Below, piece by piece: positions 46,958 through 56,903 of a stretch of 64,000 bases of DNA. A program made the position numbers and the translations under genes. The stretch covers positions 138,086,426 through 138,150,425 of the forward strand of contig BSWB01000004.1 of assembly GCA_033239125.1 (NCBI GenBank), in the 5' to 3' direction. The DNA is from Fagopyrum homotropicum. Taxonomy: Eukaryota; Streptophyta; Magnoliopsida; Caryophyllales; Polygonaceae. A model generated the notes under the pieces. That model saw only the letters and a program-made list of their open reading frames with translations, had not been told where the DNA came from and made no database searches. Numbering within the stretch: the first letter of the stretch is position 1; each line of letters starts with the position of its first letter.

Positions 46958-47957
46958 CTTTCCTGGGGAGGTAGTCATTTTCCTAGATGTTGGCAACACA
47001 ATATTCTTCCAATTAATGTAATTAAACTTACGTATGTTAAAACATTTGCTAATAGATCATTTTATTAAGTATGAAGTACAAGTAGGGAACATCACTCTGT
47101 AACCCGTCCATTGTCCATTGTGCCTGCATGATCGATACATGTCACGGTGAGTTGCACCGTGACATGTTAAAACATTTGCTAATCAACCTCCTTTTTCATT
47201 TACTTTGTAAAAAAAAAAATTCATTGTAAGGCAGGGTTATGTGATTGATATCTTGAGGGGAATATTCACTTCTATAGTAAAGTTGTTAAAAGTTGATCCG
47301 ACCTGTGGAACCGACTCGACAAATTCGAACTGGCCCCATAAATTTTGAAAAAGGGGAATATCCGGAATCAACCCGCTTGAAACTGATTTAACCCAATGTG
47401 ATATAAGACCCGAAGTAATCCGACCTGAATGACCAGATTGCCGAATAACCAGACATGGTATGCCCCGATAGCCCGAAAGACCCGATTCCCCGAATATTCC
47501 GACTTGATATGTCCTGATAGCCCAAAGTAACCCGAACCAAATGATATGATAGCCTGAAGTAACCCAATTGCCCGAAGTAACCCGACCCGAATGACTAGAT
47601 TACCCAAAATAACCCGATGTCCAGAAGTAACCCGGCCCGAATGACGTGATGACCCAAAATAACCCAACCCATAACCCCGTCTATTTTAATGCGTACAAAT
47701 AGGGTCATTTAAGTTACATTGATATTGAGTTAAGTTGATAATTATTTTCACGATTTATTCAAAGAAAATAGATAAAATTTACCTAGACTAAGGTAATTTA
47801 AAAAGTAAGTTAGTCATATACCAACTATTTTAATGCATACATAGATCGTACAAGTTCAAGCTAAATAACAATTCACTAAGTAAAATTTCATTAGATTGTT
47901 AACTCCAAGTCTCCAATCATGTTTGAAACACCAACAAATCTATCGACAAAATTAAAT
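46958..47957. other. Spacer with hairpin and CCCGAAGTAACCCGA-type repeats
   Basis: The ROH1-like 3' flank runs to about 47100. A perfect hairpin lies at 47137-47167. From 47290 to 47690 words such as CCCGAAGTAACCCGA and CCCGAATGACCAGATT recur irregularly, a degenerate tandem array without coding sense. From 47700 on it is AT-rich. Confidence 0.5.
47137..47167. repeat. Perfect 13-bp inverted repeat with 5-base loop
   Basis: ACATGTCACGGTG, loop AGTTG, CACCGTGACATGT. A 17-bp word GTTAAAACATTTGCTAAT occurs both at about 47037 and directly after the hairpin at 47166. This could be the trace of a small insertion or a duplication; there is no coding or terminator run. Confidence 0.75.
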
Positions 47958-48442
47958 TGTTGGAGATAATAAGTTCTCACATCGGAAGATGGGGACATAT
48001 GAAACCTAGTATATAAGGTCGGTGGGATACTCCTCCTATTAGCAATTGGTTTTAGGATAGAACATCATCGGGTTTATGTGCTGGGCTTGGGCCTAATGCG
48101 CATGTGCGCTCGTATGCACACGCCCCCCGCTCTACCGGTCCGTTTGTATCGGACTTTGACATGGTATCAGAGCGGTTAACCTCTATTCGACTCGCGATCC
48201 TAACCTGTGACAAGTGCAACTCGGTCTATATCCTCTAGTTGCACTTGTGGGGGCGTGTTGGAGATAATAAGTTTTCGCATCGAAAGATGGGGACATTCTG
48301 AGTCTAGTATATAAGGTCGGTGGGCTACTCCTCCTATTGCCAATTGGTTTTAGGATGGAACCTCATCGGGTTTATGTGTGCGACTTGAGCCTAATGCGCA
48401 TGTGCGCTCGTATGCACACGCCCCAGCTCTACCGGTAAGTCT

Positions 48443-49855
48443 TGTTGGAGATTTGAGTTAAGTCTTCATTGTAACCGTTGAGCTTGTCTTGAGACAAGGT
48501 GCAATGAGTTGTTCACATGTGTGTCACTATGGTCCGGGTTGCGGGAGGCAAGCCAAGTGACCGGCACTAAGAACAACTAGTATTATAAGGGGAGTCGAAT
48601 CAAAGCAAGGTGATTCACGACAAGGTCAACTTGTGCTAGCTTTTAGAAGGCCGACGTTTGGGGCTTTTTAGCCACATTTTATCGGCACACCTTTGGTTCT
48701 TAGGCCTTATATTGGCTAAAGAATATGTGGTTAAAAACTGGGAGCAATCCAAGCTCAAATGCTTAGTGAATATCAATGAAGCAGCTAGTGAGCTTCTTAA
48801 GGAGCTACACTAGCTTGAGCTAAGATATTGAGTATTTGAGGATCTTGGAGCTTACCCTAGCTATATTAAAGTGAATGAAGCTCATTGGAAGTGTTTGGAC
48901 CAAGAAAAATAAGCTAGCTCTAAGCTAGCTCCGGGGAGCGGTTTTGGGCTCCCTATGTGGGCCTCGGGCCTCGGGCTTTCTAGGGCTTCAAGGCCCATCT
49001 TCCAAGTAACTTCCATAACCGTTTTTAACCGCTTTTAACCGCTTTTAACTTCCCAAAACCGTGGCCCCCTATGCCTATAAAAGGGAGAGCCATTTGCACT
49101 TGATTCTACATTCGTTTTTGCAACAATAAAGCTTCTAGTTCCATTGTATTGACATTGGATAGGCCTTCTTATAAGCTTGTTTGCAAAACTCGAAAGACCA
49201 GTATAGTTCCTTTGTATTGACAAAGGATAGGCATCCATCTTAGTTTGGTTTTGTATTGACAAAACCTAGGAATACCCTTTCTACAAAGTAAGACAAGTAA
49301 GTCTCTTACTTAGTCTTTGTAACGTGTAACGTTTTATCCCACTAAGGTATTTGGATATTCCCGGTGTAGGGGAGAATACACTTAGAAGGAAAATTCATTT
49401 ATGAATGACTCATTACATTATCCAAGTCAATGGTTTTAACATATAACAACCGGTTTATAAGACGTATAATTGAACTTAACTTCTATTAGAGTTTTGTCTA
49501 CTCCTTTTTGGAGATTACAAACTCTTGCTTGAGTTTTGTCTACTCCTTTGGAGACTACAAACTCTTGATTGAGTTTTGTCTACTCCTTTGTGGAGATTAC
49601 AAACTCTTAGTTGAGTTTTGTCTACTCCTTTGGAGACTACAAACTCTTGATTGGGTTTTGTCTACTCCTTTGCGGAGATTACAAACTCTTGGTTGGGTTT
49701 TGTCTACTCCTTTGTGAAGATTACAAACCCTTGGTTAATAACTAGTTTTTAGTTCAAGATAATTATATAATTTGTTTGGCAATTGGGAGAACCGTCTACT
49801 CACAAAAGTGAGACTACGACCCTTTGGTCTAAAACCGGACACCGAAAATCCAACA
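48443..49855 (+). repeat. 5' LTR of the intact copia element
   Basis: It is 1413 bp, starts TGTTGGAGATTTG and ends AATCCAACA. Promoter signals are TATAAAAG at 49076-49083, preceded by three GCTTTTAACC-type repeats, and AATAAA at 49125-49130. Six units of about 40 bp beginning GTTTTGTCTACTCCTTT lie between 49490 and 49735. It differs from the 3' LTR by about ten substitutions and one 11-bp duplication. Confidence 0.95.
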
Positions 49856-49873
49856 ATCTTCTAAGTGTATTTA
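49856..49873 (+). other. Putative primer region, complementary to the element's own LTR
   Basis: The usual TGGTATCAGAGC is absent. Instead CTTCTAAGTGTATT (49858-49871) begins two bases after the LTR and is the exact reverse complement of AATACACTTAGAAG at 49375-49388 inside the LTR; one further G-U pair is possible on each side. Where other LTR elements bind a tRNA, this one could bind its own RNA. The role is inferred. Confidence 0.55.
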
Positions 49874-49923
49874 TTGTTAATTGTTTTGTAGGATTGGATT
49901 GATCAATAATTAGTAAGACGTTA

Positions 49924-52900
49924 ATGACAGAAATGACTTCTCGTTTTGGGAAGTTGGATAAGTTTGAGGGTGTAGACTTTAGGAGGTGGCAAAAGAAAAT
50001 GCACTTCCTCTTGACTATACTAAAAGTCGCTTATGTACTCACTACACCTAGACCGGCCGAGCTGGTTGATGATATGGTGGAGGAGATAGAGGCTGTCCGA
50101 CGAAGGAGCAAATGGGATAATGATGACTATATATGTCGTGGTCATATTCTCAATGGCATGAGTGATGCATTGTTTGATGTCTACCAAAGTGTAGAGTCAT
50201 CAACATCAATGTGGGATCAACTGGAGTCTAAGTACATGACGGAGGATGCTTCATCTCGCAAATTCTTAGTCTCGGATTTTAACTCATATAAAATGGTGGA
50301 CTCAAGGCCGGTAATGGAACAATACAATGAATTGCTCCGGATTCTTGGGAGGTTCACTCAACATGCCATGCATATGGATGATGCCATTGCGGTTTCGTCT
50401 ATAATGGATAAGCTCCCCCCTTCGTGGAAGGACTTCCGTCATGTGCTAAAGCACAAGAAGGAAGAACTCACGTTGGTGGAACTTGGCTCTCACCTTCAAA
50501 TTGAACAAGGCCTTAGGGCACAAGAAGGGGGACTCAAGAAGGAAGATAAAACTTCTACTTCCCACGAGGCCAACATGATGGATGGCAAGGGCAAAAGAAA
50601 GAGGTTCAAAGGAAAGGACAAAGGCAAGGACAAGGGAAATAAGTCCAAGAAGTCCAAAAAGGATAATGTTGACAAGAAACCAAAAGGTTCTTGTTGGAAG
50701 TGTGGCAAGACTGGTCACTTCAAGCGGGATTGCAAGGTTAAGGACGATGGATCCAAGGGTGGAGGCCAAAGTGGCCAAAACCTATTAAACCAAGGTGACT
50801 CACTTATGAGTCTTGATTCTAACTTTGATATAAATTCTGATTTGAATTATGTGTCATTGACTTTTGAATGTTTGTCCATGCAGGATGATGACCTTGGATG
50901 GTGGGTGGACTCGGGTGCAACAACTCATGTTTGCAAAGATCGGCGTTGGTTCAAGACATACGCTGTTGCAAACGATGGAGCACTCATACATATGGGAAAC
51001 GAGTCTACCACCCCCGTTCTAGGAAGAGGACGGGTTGATTTGTATTTCACAAGTGGCAAGACTCTAGTCTTGTCAAATGTACTACATGCACCGGCCATTA
51101 GAAAGAATGTGGTTTCTGGTGGTGTACTCAATAGGCTTGGCTTCAAACAAGTCATAGAAGCCGACCGCTATGTATTATCTAGGAGAGGAACATTTGTAGG
51201 CTTTGGCCATTGGAACAATAATATGTTTCTTCTCTCTTTATGTAATAAACTTTCTAATAGTAATATAAACAAGAACAATTTGTTTACATTGTCTTCTTCT
51301 TCTTCTTCTTCCAATTGTGATTTTGTTAAATGGCATGCACGACTTGGACATGTTCATTTTAAGCGTATGAATGACATGACTAAGGATGGTAGTTTACCTA
51401 AACTTGACTTGCCAAAAGACAAGTGTAAAACGTGCATGTTGACCAAGATAACAAGACTTCCATTTCCTAGAGTTGAAAGAGAACAATCAATGCTCGGCTT
51501 AGTCCACTCGGATCTAGGCGACTTGCACTCTACTCCTTCATTAGGAAAGAAGAAGTATTACGTAACATTCATAGATGATTACTCTAGGTATTGTTACGTA
51601 TATCTACTCTTTGCAAAGAGTGATGCCTTAGACAAATTCTATGTATTCAAGAATGAATCTGAGTTACAACAAGGTACCTTAATAAAAAGACTACGCACGG
51701 ATCGTGGTGGTGAATTTATGGATAAGGAATATTTTGAGAGTGTCGGGATCATACATGAGACCACGGCACCTTACACACCACAATCAAATGGTGTGGCCGA
51801 ACGAAAGAACCGAGTGCTTAAAGAGATGGTCAATGCCATGTTATCTTACTCGGGTCTTAAGCATTCGTTTTGGGGTGAAGCTATGCTCACGGCAAACTAC
51901 TTGCTTAATCGTGTTCCAAACAAAAGAAGCAAGAAGACTCCTTATGAACTATGGTTCAAAAGGAAGCCAAACCTACATTACTTACGAGTTTGGGGATGTC
52001 GACCCATAGTAAGGCTCAATGACAACAAACGTAAAACTTTAGGTGAAAAAGGTGTTGAGTGTGTGTTCATTGGCTATGCAGAACACTCCAAAGCTTATAG
52101 GTTCTATGTGATAGAACCAAATGACTTCATCTCGGTTAATACCGTAATAGAGTCTAGGGATGCCATCTTTGATGAAGATCGCTTCACCTCGGCTCTTAGG
52201 CCTAGGGAAGTGATCAACATGACTTTAGATGAGGAACACCCAAACAAGCATCGTAGGATTCAAGATGAATCCTGGGAAGCGTCTCACGGGCTTGACTTGC
52301 CAGAGATTGCTCCTATGAGCAATAATTTGTCCCAAAAATCAATTTTCCAAGTGTTCTTAGTTGAAGGGTCAAGGGATAATGAAATGGATCGTCACTCTTA
52401 CTTTCATATGGATGAGGATCCAAAGACATTTGATGAGGCCATGAAGTCTCAAGATGTTGCCTTTTGGAAGGAAGCAATCCAAGAGGAGATGGACTCCATT
52501 ATGGGCAATCATACATGGGAGTTAGCCAACCTTCCTTCCGGTTGCAAACCTTTGGGATGCAAATGGATCTTCAAGAGGAAGATGAAAGTTGACGGTTCCA
52601 TTGACAAGTTTAAAGCACGCTTGGTCATCCAAGGCTTTAGACAAAGGGAAGGTGTCGATTACTTTGACACATATGCTCCGGTGGCTAGGATTACAACCAT
52701 TAGGTTATTAATAGCTATGGCGGCTATACATAATCTAGTGATTCATCAAATGGATGTCAAGACAACATTCCTTAATGGTGATCTAGATGAGGAAGTGTAT
52801 ATGAGACAACCTGAAGGGTTTGTTTTAAAAGGACAAGAGCACAAAGTATGTCGCTTGGTCAAATCCTTGTATGGACTAAAGCAAGCTCCAAAACAATGGC

Positions 52901-53955
52901 ATCAAAAGTTTGATGATATTGTATTGTCAAATGGATTTAAGATAAGTCAAGCTGACAAGTGTGTCTATAGTAAGTTTGATCATACCGGTCAAGGTGTGAT
53001 CATATGCTTATATGTTGATGACATGTTGATCTTTGGAACAAACCAAAGACAAGTAGATCTTACTAAGGATTTCTTGTCCACTAAGTTTTCTATGAAAGAC
53101 TTAGGTGAGGCGGATGTGATTCTAGGCATAAGAATCAAACGTGATGCTAAAGGCTTAAGCCTCACGCAATCACACTACATTGAGAAGATTGTCAAACGCT
53201 TTCAATGTGATAAAAGTACAATTGTTAGTACTCCTATGGACTCAAATGAGAAGTTGATGCCCAACCAAGGATCAGCTGTCTCTCAACTTGAGTATGCACA
53301 AGTAATAGGATGTTGCATGTATGCAATGACAAGCACTAGGCCCGATATTGCTTTTGCTATTGGTAAATTGAGTAGGTACACAAGTTGTCCTAGCTCACAA
53401 CATTGGAAGGCACTAAGGCGTGTGCTTAGGTACCTCAAGGGGACCATGGGTTTTGGCATCTTGTACAGTAAGTATCCTTCAGTGATAGAAGGCTACTCGG
53501 ATGCATCATGGATCACTAATCTAGATGATCACTCATCCACCACAAGATGGGTTTTCTTGTTAGGTGGTGGTGCCATTTCGTGGGCTTCAAAGAAGCAAAC
53601 ATGCATCACAACCTCGACCATGGAGTCCGAGTTTGTGGCACTTGCCGCTGCCGGCAAGGAAGCTGAATTGCTAAGAAATTTGGTTCTAGAAATTCCTCTA
53701 TGGCCAAAACCGGTTTCTCCTATCTCGATTCATTGTGATAGTGCAGCTACGTTGGCTAAAGCTTATAGCCAAACGTACAATGGGAAATCAAGACATCTTG
53801 GTGTGAGACATAGCTCGGTTAGAGAGCTCATAACTCACGGTATAATATCGGTCGATTTTGTGAGAACCCACAATAATCTAGCCGATCACTTAACCAAGAG
53901 CTTGGCTAGGGACTTAGTTCAAAAGTCAGCCAAGGGGATGGGGTTAACGACCTAA
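49924..53955 (+). CDS. Copia gag-pol polyprotein, 1343 aa, uninterrupted
   Basis: Gag occupies residues 1 to about 250. It is followed by a Lys-rich stretch and a zinc knuckle CWKCGKTGHFKRDC (from residue 257). Protease motif is WWVDSGATTH (Asp329). Integrase has its HARLGHVHFKRM zinc-binding start, and catalytic Asp530 (HSDLGD), Asp593 (RTDRGGEF) and Glu626 (AERKNR). RT has HQMDVKTTFLNGDL and YVDDM at 1030-1034. RNase H has Asp1193 (SDASW) and Glu1234 (MESEF). All catalytic residues I could locate are present, and no stop or frameshift interrupts it. The Asp-Glu spacing in integrase is 32 residues rather than the textbook 35. Translation from the ATG at 49924 lies 68 bp after the LTR. It would be processed by its own protease. 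Confidence 0.96.
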   Translation: MTEMTSRFGKLDKFEGVDFRRWQKKMHFLLTILKVAYVLTTPRPAELVDDMVEEIEAVRRRSKWDNDDYICRGHILNGMSDALFDVYQSVESSTSMWDQLESKYMTEDASSRKFLVSDFNSYKMVDSRPVMEQYNELLRILGRFTQHAMHMDDAIAVSSIMDKLPPSWKDFRHVLKHKKEELTLVELGSHLQIEQGLRAQEGGLKKEDKTSTSHEANMMDGKGKRKRFKGKDKGKDKGNKSKKSKKDNVDKKPKGSCWKCGKTGHFKRDCKVKDDGSKGGGQSGQNLLNQGDSLMSLDSNFDINSDLNYVSLTFECLSMQDDDLGWWVDSGATTHVCKDRRWFKTYAVANDGALIHMGNESTTPVLGRGRVDLYFTSGKTLVLSNVLHAPAIRKNVVSGGVLNRLGFKQVIEADRYVLSRRGTFVGFGHWNNNMFLLSLCNKLSNSNINKNNLFTLSSSSSSSNCDFVKWHARLGHVHFKRMNDMTKDGSLPKLDLPKDKCKTCMLTKITRLPFPRVEREQSMLGLVHSDLGDLHSTPSLGKKKYYVTFIDDYSRYCYVYLLFAKSDALDKFYVFKNESELQQGTLIKRLRTDRGGEFMDKEYFESVGIIHETTAPYTPQSNGVAERKNRVLKEMVNAMLSYSGLKHSFWGEAMLTANYLLNRVPNKRSKKTPYELWFKRKPNLHYLRVWGCRPIVRLNDNKRKTLGEKGVECVFIGYAEHSKAYRFYVIEPNDFISVNTVIESRDAIFDEDRFTSALRPREVINMTLDEEHPNKHRRIQDESWEASHGLDLPEIAPMSNNLSQKSIFQVFLVEGSRDNEMDRHSYFHMDEDPKTFDEAMKSQDVAFWKEAIQEEMDSIMGNHTWELANLPSGCKPLGCKWIFKRKMKVDGSIDKFKARLVIQGFRQREGVDYFDTYAPVARITTIRLLIAMAAIHNLVIHQMDVKTTFLNGDLDEEVYMRQPEGFVLKGQEHKVCRLVKSLYGLKQAPKQWHQKFDDIVLSNGFKISQADKCVYSKFDHTGQGVIICLYVDDMLIFGTNQRQVDLTKDFLSTKFSMKDLGEADVILGIRIKRDAKGLSLTQSHYIEKIVKRFQCDKSTIVSTPMDSNEKLMPNQGSAVSQLEYAQVIGCCMYAMTSTRPDIAFAIGKLSRYTSCPSSQHWKALRRVLRYLKGTMGFGILYSKYPSVIEGYSDASWITNLDDHSSTTRWVFLLGGGAISWASKKQTCITTSTMESEFVALAAAGKEAELLRNLVLEIPLWPKPVSPISIHCDSAATLAKAYSQTYNGKSRHLGVRHSSVRELITHGIISVDFVRTHNNLADHLTKSLARDLVQKSAKGMGLTT

Positions 53956-54479
53956 ATTGATAATGACTTGTCGTGGGACACCCAATTCGCCTATGGCTTG
54001 ATGCCTTAGCCGAATTCAATGAGGAAAGCCCATTCCAAGAAGTTGTGAGCATAAAATGTCCATCCAAGGTAATGCTCTGTGCCTATATAATATGTATAGT
54101 TTGAAATATGTAATTTCTTAACAACTCTTTTGAAAAATTGCAATTATAGGTGCAAGATCAAAAGAGAGTTGGCTACGTGAACGTGAAGTGTCAAGGCTTC
54201 TTCGAGGGAGTAGATGGTCGACTCGTCTATATGTTCATTAAAGGATTAGGACACAATAGCCTTTAAATGTGTCATTTATTTGTAAAGGAAATGTAAATTT
54301 CGTGTATGTTGCCTTCATGTACTTAAACAAGTTGAGTGGTTCAATCCATTAGGACACCACAATTCTTTAGTGCAGAATGTGTAATTATATTAATTCAATA
54401 AATTCAATCGAAAGACATTTATTATTATGCGAATATTTTGTTTGGATGTATGTCTATTAAAAGTTTCTTGACTTTGCTC
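53956..54479 (+). other. Non-coding 3' part of the copia element
   Basis: About 520 bp lie between the polyprotein stop and the purine tract. There is no long open frame and no envelope-like coding. It contains AT-rich tracts and a GC-richer 100-bp stretch near 54150-54240. Confidence 0.6.
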
Positions 54480-54493
54480 AAATGGGGGAGGAA
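54480..54493 (+). other. Polypurine tract
   Basis: AAATGGGGGAGGAA sits immediately before the 3' LTR, the position where plus-strand DNA synthesis is primed in LTR elements. Confidence 0.85.
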
Positions 54494-55917
54494 TGTTGGA
54501 GATTTGGGCTAAGTCTTCATTGTAACCGTTGAGCTTGTCTTGAGACAAGGTGCAATGAGTTGTTCACATGTGTGTCACTATGGTCCGGGTTGCGGGAGGC
54601 AAGCCAAGTGACCAGCACTAAGAACAACTAGTATTATAAGGGGAGTCGAATCAAAGCAAGGTGATTCACGACAAGGTCAACTTGTGCTAGCTTTTAGAAG
54701 GCCGACGTTTGGGGCTTTTTAGCCACATTTTATCGGCACACCTTTGGTTCTTAGGCCTTATATTGGCTAAAGAATATGTGGTTAAAAACTGGGAGCAATC
54801 CAAGCTCAAATGCTTAGTGAATATCAATGAAGCAGCTAGTGAGCTTCTTAAGGAGCTACACTAGCTTGAGCTAAGATATTGAGTATTTGAGGATCTTGGA
54901 GCTTACCCTAGCTATATTAAAGTGAATGAAGCTCATTGGAAGTGTTTGGACCAAGAAAAATAAGCTAGCTCTAAGCTAGCTCCGGGGAGCGGTTTTGGGC
55001 TCCCTATATGGGCCTCGGGCCTCGGGCTTTCTAGGGCTTCAAGGCCCGTCTTCCAAGTAACTTCCAAGTAACTTCCATAACCATTTTTAACCGCTTTTAA
55101 CCGCTTTTAACTTCCCAAAACCGTGGCCCCCTATGCCTATAAAAGGGAGAGCCATTTGCACTTGATTCTACATTCGTTTTTGCAACAATAAAGCTTCTAG
55201 TTCCATTGTATTGACATTGGATAGGCCTTCTTATAAGCTTGTTTGCAAAACTCGAAAGACTAGTATAGTTCCTTTGTATTGACAAAGGATAGGCATCCAT
55301 CTTAGTTTGGTTTTGTATTGACAAAACCTAGGAATACCCTTTCTACAAAGTAAGACAAGTAAGTCTCTTACTTAGTCTTTGTAACGTGTAACGTTTTATC
55401 CCACTAAGGTATTTGGATATTCCCGGTGTAGGGGAGAATACACTTAGAAGGAAAATTCATTTATGAATGACTCATTACATTATCCAAGTCAATGGTTTTA
55501 ACATATAACAACCGGTTTATAAGACGTATAATTGAACTTAACTTCTATTAGAGTTTTGTCTACTCCTTTTTGGAGATTACAAACTCTTGCTTGAGTTTTG
55601 TCTACTCCTTTGGAGACTACAAACTCTTGATTGAGTTTTGTCTACTCCTTTGTGGAGATTACAAACTCTTAGTTGAGTTTTGTCTACTCCTTTGGAGACT
55701 ACAAACTCTTGATTGGGTTTTGTCTACTCCTTTGCGGAGATTACAAACTCTTGGTTGGGTTTTGTCTACTCCTTTGTGGAGATTACAAACCCTTGGTTAA
55801 TAACTAGTTTTTAGTTCAAGATAATTATATAATTTGTTTGGCAATTGGGAGAACCGTCTACTCACATAAGTGAGACTACGGCCCTTTGGTCTAAAACCGG
55901 ACACCGAAAATCCAACA
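54494..55917 (+). repeat. 3' LTR of the intact copia element
   Basis: It is 1424 bp, 11 bp longer than the 5' LTR because CTTCCAAGTAA is doubled near 55050-55071. It carries the same TATA, AATAAA and six-unit repeat. It is followed directly by the AGTCT target duplication. Confidence 0.95.
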
Positions 55918-55943
55918 AGTCTGTATCGGACTTTGACATAAGT

Positions 55944-56903
55944 ACATTTCATAAATTCATTTGTAGATAAAACCAACACAAAATCATATGTTTAAGCTAC
56001 ATATTTTTTGCATCTCCAATTATATTGTGTTGATTGTATGAGTCATATCCACCTAATGAGAAATAATCCCACTAGAAGCAGGGGACAATCCCCTTACCCC
56101 TTTGTTTCGTCGTGATTCAACTAGTTTACTTTTATTACCAATTAGTGTAATTTCCGTGCTTTGCACAACTATTTTTTAAAAAATTAATGTGAAATACATG
56201 TTTATTATTATATTTATTCTAACTATTATAATTAAAAGTATATTTTTCTTTGGTTTATTATATAGGTAGTATATTATATTTTAGGTAGTTTAAAAAATAA
56301 GTTTGAAATAAAATATACCCAATCAATTATATTAGGAAAGTAATACATACATTTTTTTTTATCAAAATTAAAATTTAATTAGAAAGTAAAAATCCCTCGG
56401 ACCCAAGAACCATCTCTAACTAGCAGGTCAGAGTAAACACTGGAAAGTCCACAAAATACCAATTAGTTAGATATAATCTTGTTAGATTAACGATATTTAT
56501 TTCAACTTGCCTTATATGGTAAGAATATCTAAATTTTAGCAATGTAAGAGACGTAATTAGTCATTACACGATATATGATAAATAATAAAATATAAATTAT
56601 CATAAAATGATGTGTCTCGATGTATAATAGAACGACACGGAGTTTAAGTACTATCATTTTAATTTAATATATTGGTAGATAATAATCTTTAGTTTGAGAA
56701 AATACACACCAATCTTGTTTTTTATTTAACAAATAAATTTGGGGTTTAACAACTTATTACAACTTACAATCAAATTATTGGAATAAATGGTAATTGTTTT
56801 CATCATGTAAACAATTCTATCCTCCAAAAATCAAATCATGCAAATAATCGAAACTAAATACATATTATCAAATTACAAATCACTCCCCCACGTGAATGAA
56901 AAT
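55944..56903. other. AT-rich spacer right of the TRIM
   Basis: A probable Helitron 3' end on the minus strand lies at 56141-56166. The remainder is AT-rich and without genes; the last 60 bases are the 3' flank of the BBE-like gene. Confidence 0.4.
56141..56166 (-). mobile_element. Possible Helitron 3' terminus (minus strand)
   Basis: The minus strand reads GTGCAAAGCACGGAAATTAC, then ACTAA and T. GTGC-AAA-GCAC forms a short hairpin (the inner part of a once longer CCGTGC..GCACGG stem), and CTAA followed by T fits the CTRR end. If correct, the element extends rightwards; its 5' TC end was not found. Confidence 0.45.

Larger units (their letters stand above)
48443..55917 (+). mobile_element. 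Intact Ty1/copia retrotransposon, 7475 bp
   Basis: The order is 5' LTR, non-tRNA primer region, single gag-pol ORF (49924-53955), about 540 bp of non-coding sequence, purine tract and 3' LTR. AGTCT flanks both ends (48438-48442 and 55918-55922), a perfect 5-bp target duplication. PR-IN-RT-RNH order defines copia. Open coding and LTRs about 99% alike mean a recent insertion. The host site is the second LTR of a TRIM. I did not assign the copia lineage. Confidence 0.96.
47958..55938 (+). mobile_element. TRIM-like mini LTR element, split by the copia insertion
   Basis: LTR 1 spans 47958-48161 (204 bp, TGTTGGAGATAATAAG to GGACTTTGACA). The primer site TGGTATCAGAGC (48162-48173) is complementary to the 3' end of initiator methionine tRNA. 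The internal part is only about 80 bp and ends in a purine run TGTGGGGGCG before LTR 2 at 48256. LTR 2 is interrupted at 48442/55923 and resumes TGTATCGGACTTTGACA to 55938. Flanks TAAAT (47953-47957) and TAAGT (55939-55943) are a target duplication with one change. It has no coding, so movement would need proteins from another element. Confidence 0.88.

Noticed and set aside
47137..47167. Bacterial-type terminator or microRNA precursor
   Set aside because: The stem is only 13 bp with a 5-base loop, with no T run and too short for a plant miRNA hairpin.
47368..47667. 99-aa minus-strand ORF
   Set aside because: It arises from the CCCGAAGTAACCCGA degenerate repeats and resembles no protein.
49035..49262. 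75-aa minus-strand ORF repeated at 55097-55324
   Set aside because: Present twice only because it lies in both LTRs; it covers the promoter region on the antisense strand.
49490..49735. CRISPR-like array in the LTR
   Set aside because: The repeats are contiguous and duplicated in both LTRs, so they are an LTR feature.
51704..52009. Second-frame ORF inside integrase
   Set aside because: It is an out-of-frame shadow of the copia polyprotein.
48443..55917. Endogenous virus or pararetrovirus
   Set aside because: Domain order PR-IN-RT-RNH, LTRs and a 5-bp duplication identify a copia retrotransposon; there is no movement protein or envelope coding.
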